Origin: Arthrobacter ruber
GTDB lineage: Bacteria > Actinomycetota > Actinomycetes > Actinomycetales > Micrococcaceae
Length of the DNA: 64,000 bases
NCBI RefSeq assembly: GCF_002954225.1
Contig: NZ_PPTH01000015.1
Span: forward strand, 330,475 to 394,474
Direction: 5' to 3'
Position numbers and translations under genes: made by a program. The stretch's first letter is position 1, and each line of letters starts with the position of its first letter. Positions 29,199 through 38,838 of this stretch are shown piece by piece. The notes below the pieces were generated by a model, which saw only the letters and a program-made list of their open reading frames with translations, ran no database searches and had not been told where the DNA came from.

Positions 29199-30749
29199 AT
29201 GATTCGACAGCGGACATGGGCGGCGGTGTCGGGCGCCCTCGCCGTCGGGCTCGGTGTGATCGGCGGGGAGCTGGCCGCGGCCGCCCTGAGTCCCTCCGTG
29301 ACGCCGGTCAGCGCCGTCGGCTCCGCCGTGACCGACGGCCTGCCGCCGGGCGTGAAGGACTGGGCCATCGCCTGGTTCGGCACCGCGGACAAGGCGGTCC
29401 TGCTGGGGGCGATCGCGCTCGTCATCGCGGTCCTCGCCCTCGTCGCCGGCGTGCTGGAGCACCGCAGGCGTTTCGCCGGTCGGGCGGTGGTCCTCGGCTT
29501 CGGCGTCCTCGGCGTCCTCGCCGTGGCATCGCGCCCGCAGTCCTCCCTGGTGTCCTTCGTGGCGCCCGTTCTCGCCGCGGTGCTGGCGGTGCTCGTCCTC
29601 GATGCCCTCGTGCGCTCTCTCGGGTCCTGGACCAGGGCGGCCGGGACCGACACCGAGGGCTCCACCCCGGCACGCCGGCGGTTCCTGCAGGGCGCGGGAG
29701 GCGCGGCGGTGGTGGCTGCCGCGACGGGCGCCGCGGCTGCCGGGGTGCGCTCGTCGCAGTCCACGGTGGCGCAGCAGCGCGCCGCCCTCCGCCTTCCCGC
29801 CCCTGCGGACGTCACCCCGCCTCCCGAGGGGTCCGTCGTCCCCGACGGCGCGGACCTCGAGGTGGAGGGCATCACGGAGCTGGTGACGCCCTCCGACGAC
29901 TTCTACCGGATCGACACCGCCCTCGTGGTACCCGTCGTCGATCCGGCGCAGTGGTCCCTGAAGGTCACCGGGCTCGTGGACCGCGAGGTGGAGATCACGC
30001 TCGACGAACTGCTCGCCCTGCCCCTCATCGAGCGCCACATCACCCTCGCGTGCGTGTCCAACACCGTGGGCGGGGACCTCACGGGCAACGCCCGCTGGCT
30101 CGGCTGGCCGGTCCGCGAGCTCCTGGCCCGCGCCGGCGTGCAGGCGGGCGCGGACATGGTGCTGTCGCGGAGCGTCGACGGGTTCACCGCCGGCACGCCC
30201 CTGGAGGCCCTGACCGACGCACGCGACTCCCTGCTCGCGGTCGGCATGAACGGCGAAGCCCTGCCGGTCGAGCACGGCTTCCCGGTCCGGCTCGTGGTCC
30301 CCGGACTCTACGGTTTCGTGTCCGCGACGAAGTGGGTGAGCGAGCTGAAGGTCACCCGCTTCGCCGACGACCGCGCGTACTGGTCCACGCGCGGCTGGTC
30401 CGAGCGGGGCCCCGTCAAGACCTCCTCCCGCATCGACGTGCCGCGCTCCGGCGCGCGCATCCCGGCGGGCGACGTCGTCGTGGGCGGCGTGGCCTGGGCC
30501 CAGCGACGGGGAGTGGAGGCCGTGGAGGTGAGGGTCGACGGCGGCCCCTGGCAGCGCGCGACACTCGCCCGGCCGATCTCCGCCGACACCTGGTGCCAGT
30601 ACAGCACCACGCTGCGGCTGGACGCCGGCTCCCACACCCTCCAGGCACGTACCGTCGACCGCACGGGGGACGTCCAGTCCGAGGCGTCCGTGGAGCCGGC
30701 GCCTGACGGGGCGGAGGGACTGCACACGGTAACGTTCACGGTGACCTAG
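29199..30749 (+). CDS. Membrane-bound sulfite-oxidase-like molybdoenzyme
   Basis: 516 residues. The N-terminal ~150 residues form about four membrane helices. An RRRFLQGAGGAAVVAAATG segment at ~165-185 resembles a Tat signal, but placed internally as a further helix. Then comes a molybdopterin oxidoreductase domain with the molybdenum-ligand cysteine in ITLACVSNTVGGDLTGNARW, HGFPVRLVVPGLYGFVSATKWV, and a C-terminal Mo-co dimerisation domain (GVAWAQRRGVEAVEVRVDGGPW). It is flanked by cofactor-synthesis genes. Electron acceptor and substrate are unknown. ATG 29199 has AAGGCAGGA ahead. Confidence 0.9.
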   Translation: MIRQRTWAAVSGALAVGLGVIGGELAAAALSPSVTPVSAVGSAVTDGLPPGVKDWAIAWFGTADKAVLLGAIALVIAVLALVAGVLEHRRRFAGRAVVLGFGVLGVLAVASRPQSSLVSFVAPVLAAVLAVLVLDALVRSLGSWTRAAGTDTEGSTPARRRFLQGAGGAAVVAAATGAAAAGVRSSQSTVAQQRAALRLPAPADVTPPPEGSVVPDGADLEVEGITELVTPSDDFYRIDTALVVPVVDPAQWSLKVTGLVDREVEITLDELLALPLIERHITLACVSNTVGGDLTGNARWLGWPVRELLARAGVQAGADMVLSRSVDGFTAGTPLEALTDARDSLLAVGMNGEALPVEHGFPVRLVVPGLYGFVSATKWVSELKVTRFADDRAYWSTRGWSERGPVKTSSRIDVPRSGARIPAGDVVVGGVAWAQRRGVEAVEVRVDGGPWQRATLARPISADTWCQYSTTLRLDAGSHTLQARTVDRTGDVQSEASVEPAPDGAEGLHTVTFTVT

Positions 30750-30802
30750 ACCACCGGGTCGGCCCTCCTGCACCGGGCCGCCGGCCGACGCGGAAGGCAG
30801 CC

Positions 30803-32107
30803 ATGAGAAGAACCGTCGACGAACACCGGGCCGCCGTCGCCGGGCTCCTGCGCTGGAGCAGCGGGTACGACGGTGCCGGGGCAGAGGTCCTGCCGCTCGC
30901 CGCGGCGCTGGGTCGGGCACTGGCCGGGGACGTCGCCGCGCCGGTGAGCCTGCCGCCCTTCGCCAATTCCCAGATGGACGGCTACGCGGTCCACGCCGAC
31001 GACCTCGCCGGCAGGGACGCCTTCGAGGTCGCCGACGCCATCCCCGCCGGCTCCGTGCCGCCGGCCCTGGCACCGGGCACCGCCGCGCCGATCATGACGG
31101 GCGCCATGCTGCCCGAGGGCGCCGCCGCCGTGGTGCCCATCGAACGCGCCGACCCGGCGCAGTTCCACTCCGCCACGGACAGGGCCCGCGGACCCGTCAC
31201 CGTCCGGCTCCCCGCCGGCATCGACGCCGGCCTGTTCGTCCGGAACGCCGGCAGCGACATCGCCGAGGGGGAGGCGGCGCTCCGGGCAGGCACGCTGCTC
31301 GGCCCCGCCCAGCTCGGTCTCCTCGCCGCGTGCGGTGTCGGCGAGGTGCCCGTCCGTCCCCGCTTCCGCGTGCTGCTGCTCTCCACGGGTGACGAGGTCG
31401 CCGAGCCCGGCGCCCCGCTGGCCCCCGGCTCGATCTACGACGCCAACACCACGCTCCTGGAGGCGGCCCTGCGCGAGGCCGGGGCCGAGGTCTCCCGCCA
31501 CCGGCTCCTCGGCGACGACCCGGCGGTGCTGCGCGACGCCTTCGGGGCCATCCCCGCCGGCAGCACCCACCTGGTCCTCTCCACGGGAGGCATCAGCCAG
31601 GGTGCGTACGAGGTGGTGAAGCAGGCGCTGGCCGACAGCAGCGTGGAGTTCTCCTCCGTCGCGATGCAACCGGGCGGCCCGCAGGCCCACGGCACCATCT
31701 CGGGCATCCCGTTCCTCGGGTTCCCCGGCAACCCCGTCAGTGCGATCGTCTCGTTCGAGATGTTCCTGCGCCCGGCCCTGCACCAGCTGACCGGCGTGCC
31801 CGCCCCGCGCCCGGTGCTGGAGGCAGTCCTCGTCGACGCCCTCGACAGTCCCCGCGCGAAGCACCAGCTGCGGCGCGGGCTCTACCGCGACGGCAAGGTG
31901 GCACTCGTCGGCGGGCCCGACTCCCACCTCCTGCACGCCCTCGCCGCCTCCAACTGCCTGGTGCACGTCCCGGAGGGCGTCGCCGCGCTCGCCCCGGGGG
32001 ACCGCGTCGAGGTCACGCTCATGGGCCCGGTGCCCACGGACCCCTTCGCCGTCGAGGACGTGCTCGTGCTGGACGAGGCCGGTACGGATGCGGCCGGCAC
32101 TGGTTGA
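30803..32107 (+). CDS. moeA: Molybdopterin molybdenumtransferase MoeA
   Basis: 434 residues. Inserts molybdate into adenylylated molybdopterin. Family motifs: [36 protein letters not shown], the MoCF-binding core [27 protein letters not shown] and [22 protein letters not shown] 30803 has GGAAGG ~6 nt upstream. Starts the rightward moeA-moaC-mog-moaE run. Confidence 0.96.
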   Translation: MRRTVDEHRAAVAGLLRWSSGYDGAGAEVLPLAAALGRALAGDVAAPVSLPPFANSQMDGYAVHADDLAGRDAFEVADAIPAGSVPPALAPGTAAPIMTGAMLPEGAAAVVPIERADPAQFHSATDRARGPVTVRLPAGIDAGLFVRNAGSDIAEGEAALRAGTLLGPAQLGLLAACGVGEVPVRPRFRVLLLSTGDEVAEPGAPLAPGSIYDANTTLLEAALREAGAEVSRHRLLGDDPAVLRDAFGAIPAGSTHLVLSTGGISQGAYEVVKQALADSSVEFSSVAMQPGGPQAHGTISGIPFLGFPGNPVSAIVSFEMFLRPALHQLTGVPAPRPVLEAVLVDALDSPRAKHQLRRGLYRDGKVALVGGPDSHLLHALAASNCLVHVPEGVAALAPGDRVEVTLMGPVPTDPFAVEDVLVLDEAGTDAAGTG

Positions 32108-32133
32108 ATGGACTCCGCAGAAAGGATCCAGCC

Positions 32134-32631
32134 ATGAGCACCCCACCTCCCACCCCGCCGCCCGCGGACGCGCTGTCGCACGTCCGCGCCGACGGCACCG
32201 CCCACATGGTCGACGTCTCCGGCAAGCAGGCCACCGTCCGCCAGGCCGTCGCCGAGGCGACGCTCGAGACCACGCCCGACGTCGTCGCCCTCATCACAGA
32301 GGGGGACCTGCCGAAGGGCGACGCCCTCGCCGTCGCCCGGATCGCCGGCATCATGGCCGCGAAGCAGACGTCCTCGCTCATCCCGCTGTGCCACCCGCTC
32401 CCGCTGTCCAAGGTGACCGTGGACTTCGAGCCCGACGGCGGCGCCGTCCGGATCATCGCGCTCGTGCGGACCACCGCGCTCACGGGAGTCGAGATGGAGG
32501 CGCTCACGGCGGCGTCCGTGGCGGCCCTGACGCTGTACGACATGATCAAGGCCGTCGACAAGCACGCGGTCATCAACGGCACGCGCGTGGTGTCGAAGTC
32601 CGGCGGCAAGAGCGGGGACTGGAGCATATGA
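32134..32631 (+). CDS. moaC: Cyclic pyranopterin monophosphate synthase MoaC
   Basis: 165 residues. Acts after MoaA to make cyclic pyranopterin monophosphate. Signatures: [44 protein letters not shown] and [29 protein letters not shown] 32134 has AAAGGA ~8 nt upstream. The stop overlaps mog (ATGA). Confidence 0.96.
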   Translation: MSTPPPTPPPADALSHVRADGTAHMVDVSGKQATVRQAVAEATLETTPDVVALITEGDLPKGDALAVARIAGIMAAKQTSSLIPLCHPLPLSKVTVDFEPDGGAVRIIALVRTTALTGVEMEALTAASVAALTLYDMIKAVDKHAVINGTRVVSKSGGKSGDWSI

Positions 32632-33113
32632 CCGCCCTCCGCACCGCCGCCGTGGTCATCGCCTCCACCCGCGCGGCCGCCGGCGTCTACCAGGACGAGT
32701 GCGGGCCCGCGATCGCCGAGTGGCTCTACCGGCACGGCTTCGCCGTCACGGACGCCGTCGTGGTGCCCGACGGCGACGCCGTCGGGTCCGCGATCGGCGC
32801 CGCGCTCGAGGCGCGCCCGGCGGTCCTGATCACGAGCGGCGGGACCGGCCTGAGCCCCGACGACGCCACCCCCGAGCAGACCGCCCCCTACCTCACCCGC
32901 AGCCTCCCCGGCATCATGGAGGCCATCCGCCGGGCAGGTGCGGACGCGGTCCCCACCGCCGTCCTCAGCCGCGGGCTGGCGGGCACCGCGGGCACGACCT
33001 TCGTCCTCAACCTGCCCGGATCGCCCGGCGGGGTGCGCGACGGGCTCGCCGTCCTCGCACCGCTCATCGACCACATCTGCTCCCAGCTGGAGGGCCACCA
33101 TGACCACCGGTGA
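32628..33113 (+). CDS. mog: MogA/MoaB family molybdenum cofactor protein
   Basis: 161 residues. Adenylylates molybdopterin. MoCF-binding motifs [19 protein letters not shown] and [16 protein letters not shown] are present. Start ATG overlaps moaC stop by 4 nt, and the 3' end overlaps moaE by 14 nt. Whether it is MogA-like or MoaB-like in activity cannot be told from sequence. Confidence 0.93.
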   Translation: MTALRTAAVVIASTRAAAGVYQDECGPAIAEWLYRHGFAVTDAVVVPDGDAVGSAIGAALEARPAVLITSGGTGLSPDDATPEQTAPYLTRSLPGIMEAIRRAGADAVPTAVLSRGLAGTAGTTFVLNLPGSPGGVRDGLAVLAPLIDHICSQLEGHHDHR

Positions 33114-33534
33114 AGTGATCCACGCCGCCGTCGCCGCCACCCCGATCACCCCCGAGGAGGCCCACGCCGGCGTCGACTCCCCGTACTGCGGGGCCGTGGT
33201 CGGCTTCAGCGGCGTGGTGCGGGACCATGACGGCGGGCGCTCCGTCGCGTCCCTGAGCTACTCCGCCCACCCGAGCGCCGAGCGGGTCATCCGCGAGGTC
33301 GCCGAGGAGATCGCCACCCGCCACGACGGCGTCCGCATCTGGGTGGCCCACCGGATCGGACCCCTGGCCATCGGCGACCAGGCGCTCGTCGCCGCCGTCG
33401 GCGCCGCGCACCGCGGGGAGGCGTTCCGGGCCTGCTCGGACCTCGTGGACCTCGTCAAGGAACGCGTGCCCATCTGGAAGGAGCAGTTCTTCACGGACGG
33501 GACCGTGGAGTGGGTCGGCGCAGGGGAACAGTAG
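33100..33534 (+). CDS. moaE: Molybdopterin synthase large subunit MoaE
   Basis: 144 residues. Catalytic partner of MoaD. Motifs: CGAVVGFSGVVRDHDGGRSVASLSYSAHPSAERVI, VWVAHRIGPLAIGD-like region (IWVAHRIGPLAIGDQAL), and the active-site lysines in LVKERVPIWKEQFFTDG. ATG 33100 overlaps mog by 14 nt. Its TAG stop is the first half of the -10 box for dapB. Confidence 0.95.
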   Translation: MTTGEVIHAAVAATPITPEEAHAGVDSPYCGAVVGFSGVVRDHDGGRSVASLSYSAHPSAERVIREVAEEIATRHDGVRIWVAHRIGPLAIGDQALVAAVGAAHRGEAFRACSDLVDLVKERVPIWKEQFFTDGTVEWVGAGEQ

Positions 33535-33537
33535 GGT
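33532..33537 (+). promoter_or_regulatory. dapB -10 box sharing moaE's stop codon
   Basis: TAGGGT, whose first three bases are the moaE stop, ends 7 nt before dapB's ATG 33545. Predicts a leaderless dapB mRNA. Confidence 0.55.
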
Positions 33538-33544
33538 TGGGGGC

Positions 33545-34315
33545 ATGACCGAACACCTGCCCGTGGCCGTCCTGGGCGCCCGCGGCCGCATGGGCTCCGA
33601 GGCCGTGCGAGCCGTCGAGGCCGCTGCCGACCTGGAGCTCGTCGCGGCCCTCGGCAGCAGCGACCCGCTCGACTCGCTCCTGTCCGCCGGCGCGCGCGTC
33701 GTCGTCGACCTCACCGTCCCGGACGCCACCGTCGGGAACGTGTCCTTCGCCGTCGAGCACGGCATGCATGCCGTGGTCGGAACCACCGGCTGGACGGACG
33801 AGCGCCTGACCCGCCTGGAGACGCTGCTGGCCGGCAGTCCCGGCACGGGCGTGCTGATCGCACCGAACTTCGCCCTCGGCTCCGTGCTCGCCACGGCCTT
33901 CGCCGCGGCCGCCGCGCGGTACTTCGAGTCCGTCGAGATCGTGGAGCTGCACCACCCCGACAAGGTGGACGCGCCCTCCGGCACGGCCGTCCGGACCGCA
34001 CGGCTCGTCGCCGCCGCCCGCGCAGCAGCGGGCGTGCCGCAGGCTCCCGACGCGACACGCGAGATGCTCGACGGCGCCCGCGGAGCCGGGATCGACGGCG
34101 TCCCGGTGCACTCGGTCCGCCTGCGCGGGCTCACGGCGCACCAGGAGGTGCTGCTGGGCAGCCCGGGGGAGCAGCTGACCATCCGGCACGACTCCTACGA
34201 CCGCGCGTCCTTCATGCCCGGCGTGCTCCTCGGCGTCCGGTCCGTCGCCGACCACCCCGGCCTGACCGTGGGGCTCGACGGCTACCTGGACCTGCCGACC
34301 GGCGGGGCCCGGTGA
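33545..34315 (+). CDS. dapB: 4-hydroxy-tetrahydrodipicolinate reductase
   Basis: 256 residues. Second enzyme after dapA in lysine/diaminopimelate synthesis. NAD(P)H-binding VAVLGARGRMGSEAV, DLTVPDATVGNVSFAVEHG, the catalytic ELHHPDKVDAPSGTAV with His and Lys, and the C-terminal DSYDRASFMPGVLLGVRSV. The gene follows the molybdenum cofactor cluster but has its own promoter. Stop overlaps the next GTG by 4 nt. Confidence 0.95.
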   Translation: MTEHLPVAVLGARGRMGSEAVRAVEAAADLELVAALGSSDPLDSLLSAGARVVVDLTVPDATVGNVSFAVEHGMHAVVGTTGWTDERLTRLETLLAGSPGTGVLIAPNFALGSVLATAFAAAAARYFESVEIVELHHPDKVDAPSGTAVRTARLVAAARAAAGVPQAPDATREMLDGARGAGIDGVPVHSVRLRGLTAHQEVLLGSPGEQLTIRHDSYDRASFMPGVLLGVRSVADHPGLTVGLDGYLDLPTGGAR

Positions 34316-34791
34316 CCGCAGTGGAGTTCTACCGGCAGCATCAGGCCAAGCTCGGCGTCCTGCTCATCACGGCCCTGCTCGTCTTCTGGCTCGCCGTCGC
34401 CTTTCAGCGCAGCTTCCTGCTGCTCGGCGATCCGGAGCCGGTCGCGAAGGCCATCGGAGCCGCCTACCTCCTGCTGCCGTGCATCGGCGCCTGGGCGCTG
34501 ATCCGCGAACTGCTCTTCGGGGCGCAGACGCAGCGCATGGCGCGCCGGCTCGAGGCCGAGGGCGGCCTGCCGGTCGACGACCTCCCGAGGACGCCCTCCG
34601 GCCGGATCGTGCGCTCCGCCGCGGACGCGGCGTTCCCCGCCTACCAGGCGGAGGCCGAGGCGGACCCGGAGAACTGGCGCACCTGGTTCCGTCTCTCGTG
34701 CGCCTACGACGCCGCGGGAGACCGCAAGCGCGCCCGGCGGGCCATGCGCGACGCCGCGAAGCTGTACCGACAGGACGGCGACGGCGCCTGA
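34312..34791 (+). CDS. Membrane protein with C-terminal TPR-like helices
   Basis: 159 residues, GTG start overlapping dapB (GTGA). Two membrane helices (LGVLLITALLVFWLAVAF; AIGAAYLLLPCIGAWALI), then a cytosolic tail. A single TPR-like unit, NWRTWFRLSCAYDAAGDRKRARRAMRDAAKLY, ends it. Function unknown; coupling to dapB suggests co-expression only. Confidence 0.8.
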   Translation: MTAVEFYRQHQAKLGVLLITALLVFWLAVAFQRSFLLLGDPEPVAKAIGAAYLLLPCIGAWALIRELLFGAQTQRMARRLEAEGGLPVDDLPRTPSGRIVRSAADAAFPAYQAEAEADPENWRTWFRLSCAYDAAGDRKRARRAMRDAAKLYRQDGDGA

Positions 34792-34810
34792 CCGGGCAGC
34801 CGCCGGGTGG

Positions 34811-35992
34811 TCAGCGCCGCACCTCGGCGTGGCCCTCGCGCGCGGCGTTCGCGGCACCGGAGGTCAGCAGCTCCAGCGGCCCGCGGGCGTGCAGGCGCTG
34901 GAAGAGGATGCCGAGGGCGACCGCGGCGAGCACCTGCACCCAGAACAGCTGCAGCGGGTCCGGCAGCGGCACGAGCTGGTCCGCCCAGCTCATCACGCAG
35001 ATGTGCAGGCTGTAGAGGGTCAGCGTCATGGCCCCGGGAGCCGACAGCGGCAGGAGCGCCTGCGGGAACCGCCGGGTCAGCAGCAGGCACACGGCGACGA
35101 CGGCGGCGGCCGACCCGGCCACGTGCACCAGGTCCAGGGTGGTCCCCGAGTGGGGTGCGCTCACGGCCAGCCACCACCAGGAGCCGGACTGGTCCACGCC
35201 GGCGAGCCCGACGTCGAGCATCGCCTCGAGCGGGTAGCGGCGCCCGTCGGGTGTCTGCAGGAGCGCCGCGAGCCCTCCGCCCGGACCGAGGAGCTGCGCG
35301 CTGACGAAACGGGCGCCGACCGCCGCGATGGTCCCCGCGACGAGCAGGCCCAGCTGCACGCCGAGGCGCGAGAGGTCCAGCCGACCGATCACCATGCCGA
35401 TCAGGAGGAAGCCGAGCCACTGCAGCACCGGGTAGTATCCGGTCAAAAAGACGTCCGCGGCCAGCGTCTGCGGCACGAGGAAGTGCTCGAAGAGGGGATT
35501 GCCGCCCACCGACGCCGGGACCACGCTCCCGGCCACCACCGGGCGCAGCAGGTACGCCGCGACGGGAGCGAGCACCACCCAGCCCGCGGCCCAGGCGGCG
35601 AGGGGACCCGTCCGGAGGCCCGTGAAGGGCAGCGCGAGGAGGAAGAGCACACCGTAGTGGAAGAGGATGATCGCGATGTTCGTCTCGACCCCGCCGAGCA
35701 CCAGTCCGACCAGGGCGATGATCACGGCGCGCACCGCGATACCGCGCCGGTCCGCGGACAGCGTCCGGTCGCGGTGCGGGAACCGGCCGCCCGTCAGCAG
35801 GGCCAGACCGATCCCGGCGACGACGGCGAACAGCCCCGACGCGCGTCCCGAGAAGAGCAGGGCCGTCCACGTGGCCTCGGTGGTGCCGGGCGTGTAGAGC
35901 GGGAGGACGTGGGTGCTCATCATGCCGAAGAGCGCCACGCCGCGGGCTGCGTCGATCCCGGTCAGCCGCCGGGGAGCGGACTTCGTGTGCAT
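34811..35992 (-). CDS. Multi-pass membrane protein, DUF1624/DUF418 acyltransferase-like
   Basis: 393 residues with about ten membrane helices. The N terminus RLTGIDAARGVALFGMMSTHVLPLY is the signature of heparan-alpha-glucosaminide N-acetyltransferase-like (DUF1624) proteins. The C-terminal part (FPQALLPLSAPGAMTLTLYSLHI) resembles DUF418. It may transfer an acyl group across the membrane to a cell-surface glycan, which is inference. Start ATG 35992 places the signature near the N terminus; no convincing ribosome site is seen. Divergent from dapA. Confidence 0.8.
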   Translation of the reverse strand: MHTKSAPRRLTGIDAARGVALFGMMSTHVLPLYTPGTTEATWTALLFSGRASGLFAVVAGIGLALLTGGRFPHRDRTLSADRRGIAVRAVIIALVGLVLGGVETNIAIILFHYGVLFLLALPFTGLRTGPLAAWAAGWVVLAPVAAYLLRPVVAGSVVPASVGGNPLFEHFLVPQTLAADVFLTGYYPVLQWLGFLLIGMVIGRLDLSRLGVQLGLLVAGTIAAVGARFVSAQLLGPGGGLAALLQTPDGRRYPLEAMLDVGLAGVDQSGSWWWLAVSAPHSGTTLDLVHVAGSAAAVVAVCLLLTRRFPQALLPLSAPGAMTLTLYSLHICVMSWADQLVPLPDPLQLFWVQVLAAVALGILFQRLHARGPLELLTSGAANAAREGHAEVRR

Positions 35993-36092
35993 CCCGCCAT
36001 GGTCCCACAGGCGCCCCGGCCCGGCCTGTGCCCGACCCCTGCCAGGATGCGCCGGGCGGGGTGCCCTTGCCGCCGCCCACCCCGCGAACGGG

Positions 36093-36098
36093 TAACGT
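36093..36098 (+). promoter_or_regulatory. dapA -10 box (leaderless candidate)
   Basis: TAACGT ends 7 nt before ATG 36106; no Shine-Dalgarno lies between. Confidence 0.5.
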
Positions 36099-36105
36099 TT
36101 CACCC

Positions 36106-37044
36106 ATGGCTGACACCCCCTCGCGCACCCTCCCGTTCGGTTCCCTCGTGACGGCGATGGTCACACCGTTCACCGCCGACGGCGCCGTCGACTTCGACGC
36201 GACGGCCGCCCTCGCCGCCCGGCTCGTCGACGACGGCTGCGACGGTCTGGTGGTCTCCGGCACCACCGGGGAGACCTCCACGCTGGAGGACTCCGAGAAG
36301 GAGGACCTCTACCGCGTGGTCGTCGAGACGGTGGGGGACCGTGCCCGCGTCATCGCCGGCACGGGCACGAACCACACCTCGCACTCCGTCGAGATGGCCC
36401 GGCGAGCCGAGCGGGCCGGTGCCCACGCGCAGCTGGTCGTGACGCCGTACTACAACAAGCCCACGCAGTCCGGCGTGCTGGCACACTTCGAGGCGGTCGC
36501 CGCCGCGACCGACCTGCCGATCATGATCTACGACATCCCCGGCCGGTCCGCCATCCCCATCACCACCGAGACGATGCTCCGGCTCGCCGAGAACCCCAGG
36601 ATCGGTGCCCTGAAGGACGCGAAGGCCGACTTCGGCGCCATCACGCAGGTCCTCGCCGCCACCGACCTCGACGTCTACTCCGGTGACGACGGCCTCACCC
36701 TCCCGTGGATGGCCGCGGGCGCCGTCGGCGTCGTCAGCGTCACCGCGCACGTCGCGACCACCGCCTTCCGGGCGCTCGTCGACGCCGCGGCAGCGGGCGA
36801 CTTCGTCGAGGCGCGCCGGGTCCACTTCGAGCTCGACCCCGTGATCCGCGCCGTCATGACGCACATCCCGGGCGCCATCTCCGCCAAGCACATCCTGCAC
36901 CTGCAGGGGGTGCTGCCGAACGCCGTCGTGCGACTGCCCCTCGTGGAGCCCGATGCGCGCGAAATGGAGCCGGTCCTCGCCGACCTCACCGAGGCCGGGT
37001 GGGACCTGTCCGCCCTCGGGGTCCGGCGGGACGCGCGGGCATGA
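36106..37044 (+). CDS. dapA: 4-hydroxy-tetrahydrodipicolinate synthase
   Basis: 312 residues. Condenses pyruvate with aspartate semialdehyde, first step of the DAP/lysine branch. GTTGETSTL binds the substrate carboxyl; YYNKPTQSG carries the catalytic Tyr; the Schiff-base lysine is in IGALKDAKADF. The stop overlaps RNase J by 4 nt (ATGA). Confidence 0.95.
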   Translation: MADTPSRTLPFGSLVTAMVTPFTADGAVDFDATAALAARLVDDGCDGLVVSGTTGETSTLEDSEKEDLYRVVVETVGDRARVIAGTGTNHTSHSVEMARRAERAGAHAQLVVTPYYNKPTQSGVLAHFEAVAAATDLPIMIYDIPGRSAIPITTETMLRLAENPRIGALKDAKADFGAITQVLAATDLDVYSGDDGLTLPWMAAGAVGVVSVTAHVATTAFRALVDAAAAGDFVEARRVHFELDPVIRAVMTHIPGAISAKHILHLQGVLPNAVVRLPLVEPDAREMEPVLADLTEAGWDLSALGVRRDARA

Positions 37045-38741
37045 GCGAGCACGGCGGTACGGGACCGGCCCTGCGCGAGCTGCCACCCGCCCTCGAGCCG
37101 GGCACCCTGCGGGTGGTGCCGCTGGGCGGCCTCGGCGAAATCGGCCGGAACATGGCGGTCTTCGAGATCCACGGCAAGCTGCTGATCGTCGACTGCGGCG
37201 TCCTGTTCCCCGAGGAGAACCAGCCCGGCGTGGACCTCATCCTGCCGGACTTCTCCTACATCGAGGACCGGCTCGACGACGTCGTCGGCCTGGTCCTCAC
37301 GCACGGCCACGAGGACCACATCGGCGCGGTCCCGTACCTGCTGCGCCTGAAGGCCGACATCCCGATCATCGGCTCGCAGCTGACGCTCGCGCTCATCGAG
37401 GCGAAGCTGCAGGAGCACCGCATCCGGCCGTACACGCTCACGGTCTCCGAGGGGCAGATCGAACAGCTCGGACCGTTCGAGTGCGAGTTCGTCGCCGTCA
37501 ACCACTCCATCCCCGACGCCCTCGCGGTGTTCCTGCGCACCGAGGCCGGCACGGTCCTGCACACGGGCGACTTCAAGATGGACCAGCTGCCCCTGGACGG
37601 CCGCATCACCGACCTGCGTGCCTTCGCCCGCCTCGGCGAGGAGGGCGTGGACCTGTTCATGGTGGACTCCACGAACGCCGACGTGCCCGGCTTCACCACC
37701 GCCGAACGCGAGATCGGGCCGGTCCTCGAGAACCTGTTCGGCCAGGTGAGGAAACGCATCATCGTGGCGTCCTTCTCCTCCCACGTGCACCGCGTGCAGC
37801 AGGTGCTCGATGCCGCGCACGCCCACGGGCGCTTCGTCTGCTTCGCCGGGCGCTCGATGGTGCGCAACATGGCGATCGCCGAGAAGCTCGGCTACCTGAA
37901 GGTCCCGGCCGGGATCCTCGTGGACATCAAGAACGTCGACGACCTGCCCGACGACCGCGTGGTCCTGATGTCCACCGGCTCCCAGGGCGAGCCCATGGCG
38001 GCGCTGTCGCGCATGGCCAACGGCGACCACCGCATCACGGTGGGCCGCGGCGACACCGTGATCCTGGCGTCGTCGCTGATCCCCGGCAACGAGAACGCGG
38101 TGTACCGCGTGATCAACGGGCTCCTGAAGCTCGGCGCCGACGTCATCCACAAGGGCAACGCGAAGGTTCACGTCTCCGGCCACGCCGCCGCCGGGGAGCT
38201 GCTCTACTGCTACAACATCCTGCGGCCGAGGAACGTCATGCCGGTGCACGGCGAGACGCGGCACCTCATCGCCAACGGCCGGCTCGCGGAGCAGACGGGC
38301 GTTCCGGCGTCGAACGTCCTGCTCACCGAGGACGGCTCGGTCATCGACCTCGTGGACGGCACGGCCCGCGTGGTGGGCGCCGTGGAGTGCGGCTACGTGT
38401 ACGTGGACGGCTCCAGCGTCGGCGAGATCACGGACGCCGACCTCAAGGACCGGCGCATCCTCGGCGAGGAGGGCTTCATCTCGATCATCACGGTCGTGAA
38501 CCGCACCACCGGGAAGATCGTCTCGGGCCCGGACATCCATGCCCGCGGCTTCGCCGAGGACGACTCCGTGTTCGACGAGATCACGCCGAAGATCAGCGCG
38601 GCCCTCGAGGACGCCGTGACGAACACCACCGACCACACCACGTACCAGCTGCAGCAGGTGGTCCGGCGCACCGTCGGCACGTGGGTCAACCGCCGCTACC
38701 GCAGGCGTCCCATGATCATCCCGGTGGTCCTCGAGGCCTGA
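37041..38741 (+). CDS. rnj: Ribonuclease J
   Basis: 566 residues. Metallo-beta-lactamase/beta-CASP ribonuclease with endo- and 5'-3' exo-activity. Zinc motif THGHEDHIGAVPYLL near residue 87, TGDFKMD, the beta-CASP motifs MVDSTNADVPGFTTAER, IVASFSSHVHRVQQVLDAA, SMVRNMAIAEKLGYL and VHVSGHAAAGELLYCYN, then MPVHGETRHLIAN and a C-terminal dimerisation domain. dapA-rnj-ftsK order is the usual actinobacterial one (Rv2753c-Rv2752c). Confidence 0.95.
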   Translation: MSEHGGTGPALRELPPALEPGTLRVVPLGGLGEIGRNMAVFEIHGKLLIVDCGVLFPEENQPGVDLILPDFSYIEDRLDDVVGLVLTHGHEDHIGAVPYLLRLKADIPIIGSQLTLALIEAKLQEHRIRPYTLTVSEGQIEQLGPFECEFVAVNHSIPDALAVFLRTEAGTVLHTGDFKMDQLPLDGRITDLRAFARLGEEGVDLFMVDSTNADVPGFTTAEREIGPVLENLFGQVRKRIIVASFSSHVHRVQQVLDAAHAHGRFVCFAGRSMVRNMAIAEKLGYLKVPAGILVDIKNVDDLPDDRVVLMSTGSQGEPMAALSRMANGDHRITVGRGDTVILASSLIPGNENAVYRVINGLLKLGADVIHKGNAKVHVSGHAAAGELLYCYNILRPRNVMPVHGETRHLIANGRLAEQTGVPASNVLLTEDGSVIDLVDGTARVVGAVECGYVYVDGSSVGEITDADLKDRRILGEEGFISIITVVNRTTGKIVSGPDIHARGFAEDDSVFDEITPKISAALEDAVTNTTDHTTYQLQQVVRRTVGTWVNRRYRRRPMIIPVVLEA

Positions 38742-38838
38742 TCCGGGGTATCCGCCGCCTCCTTCCGCCCGGTCGCCCCGATCCGTCAGGAACCGGAGAT
38801 CCGTCGGTTCGGATGCGCCGTCCGGTACCGTGAAGGGC

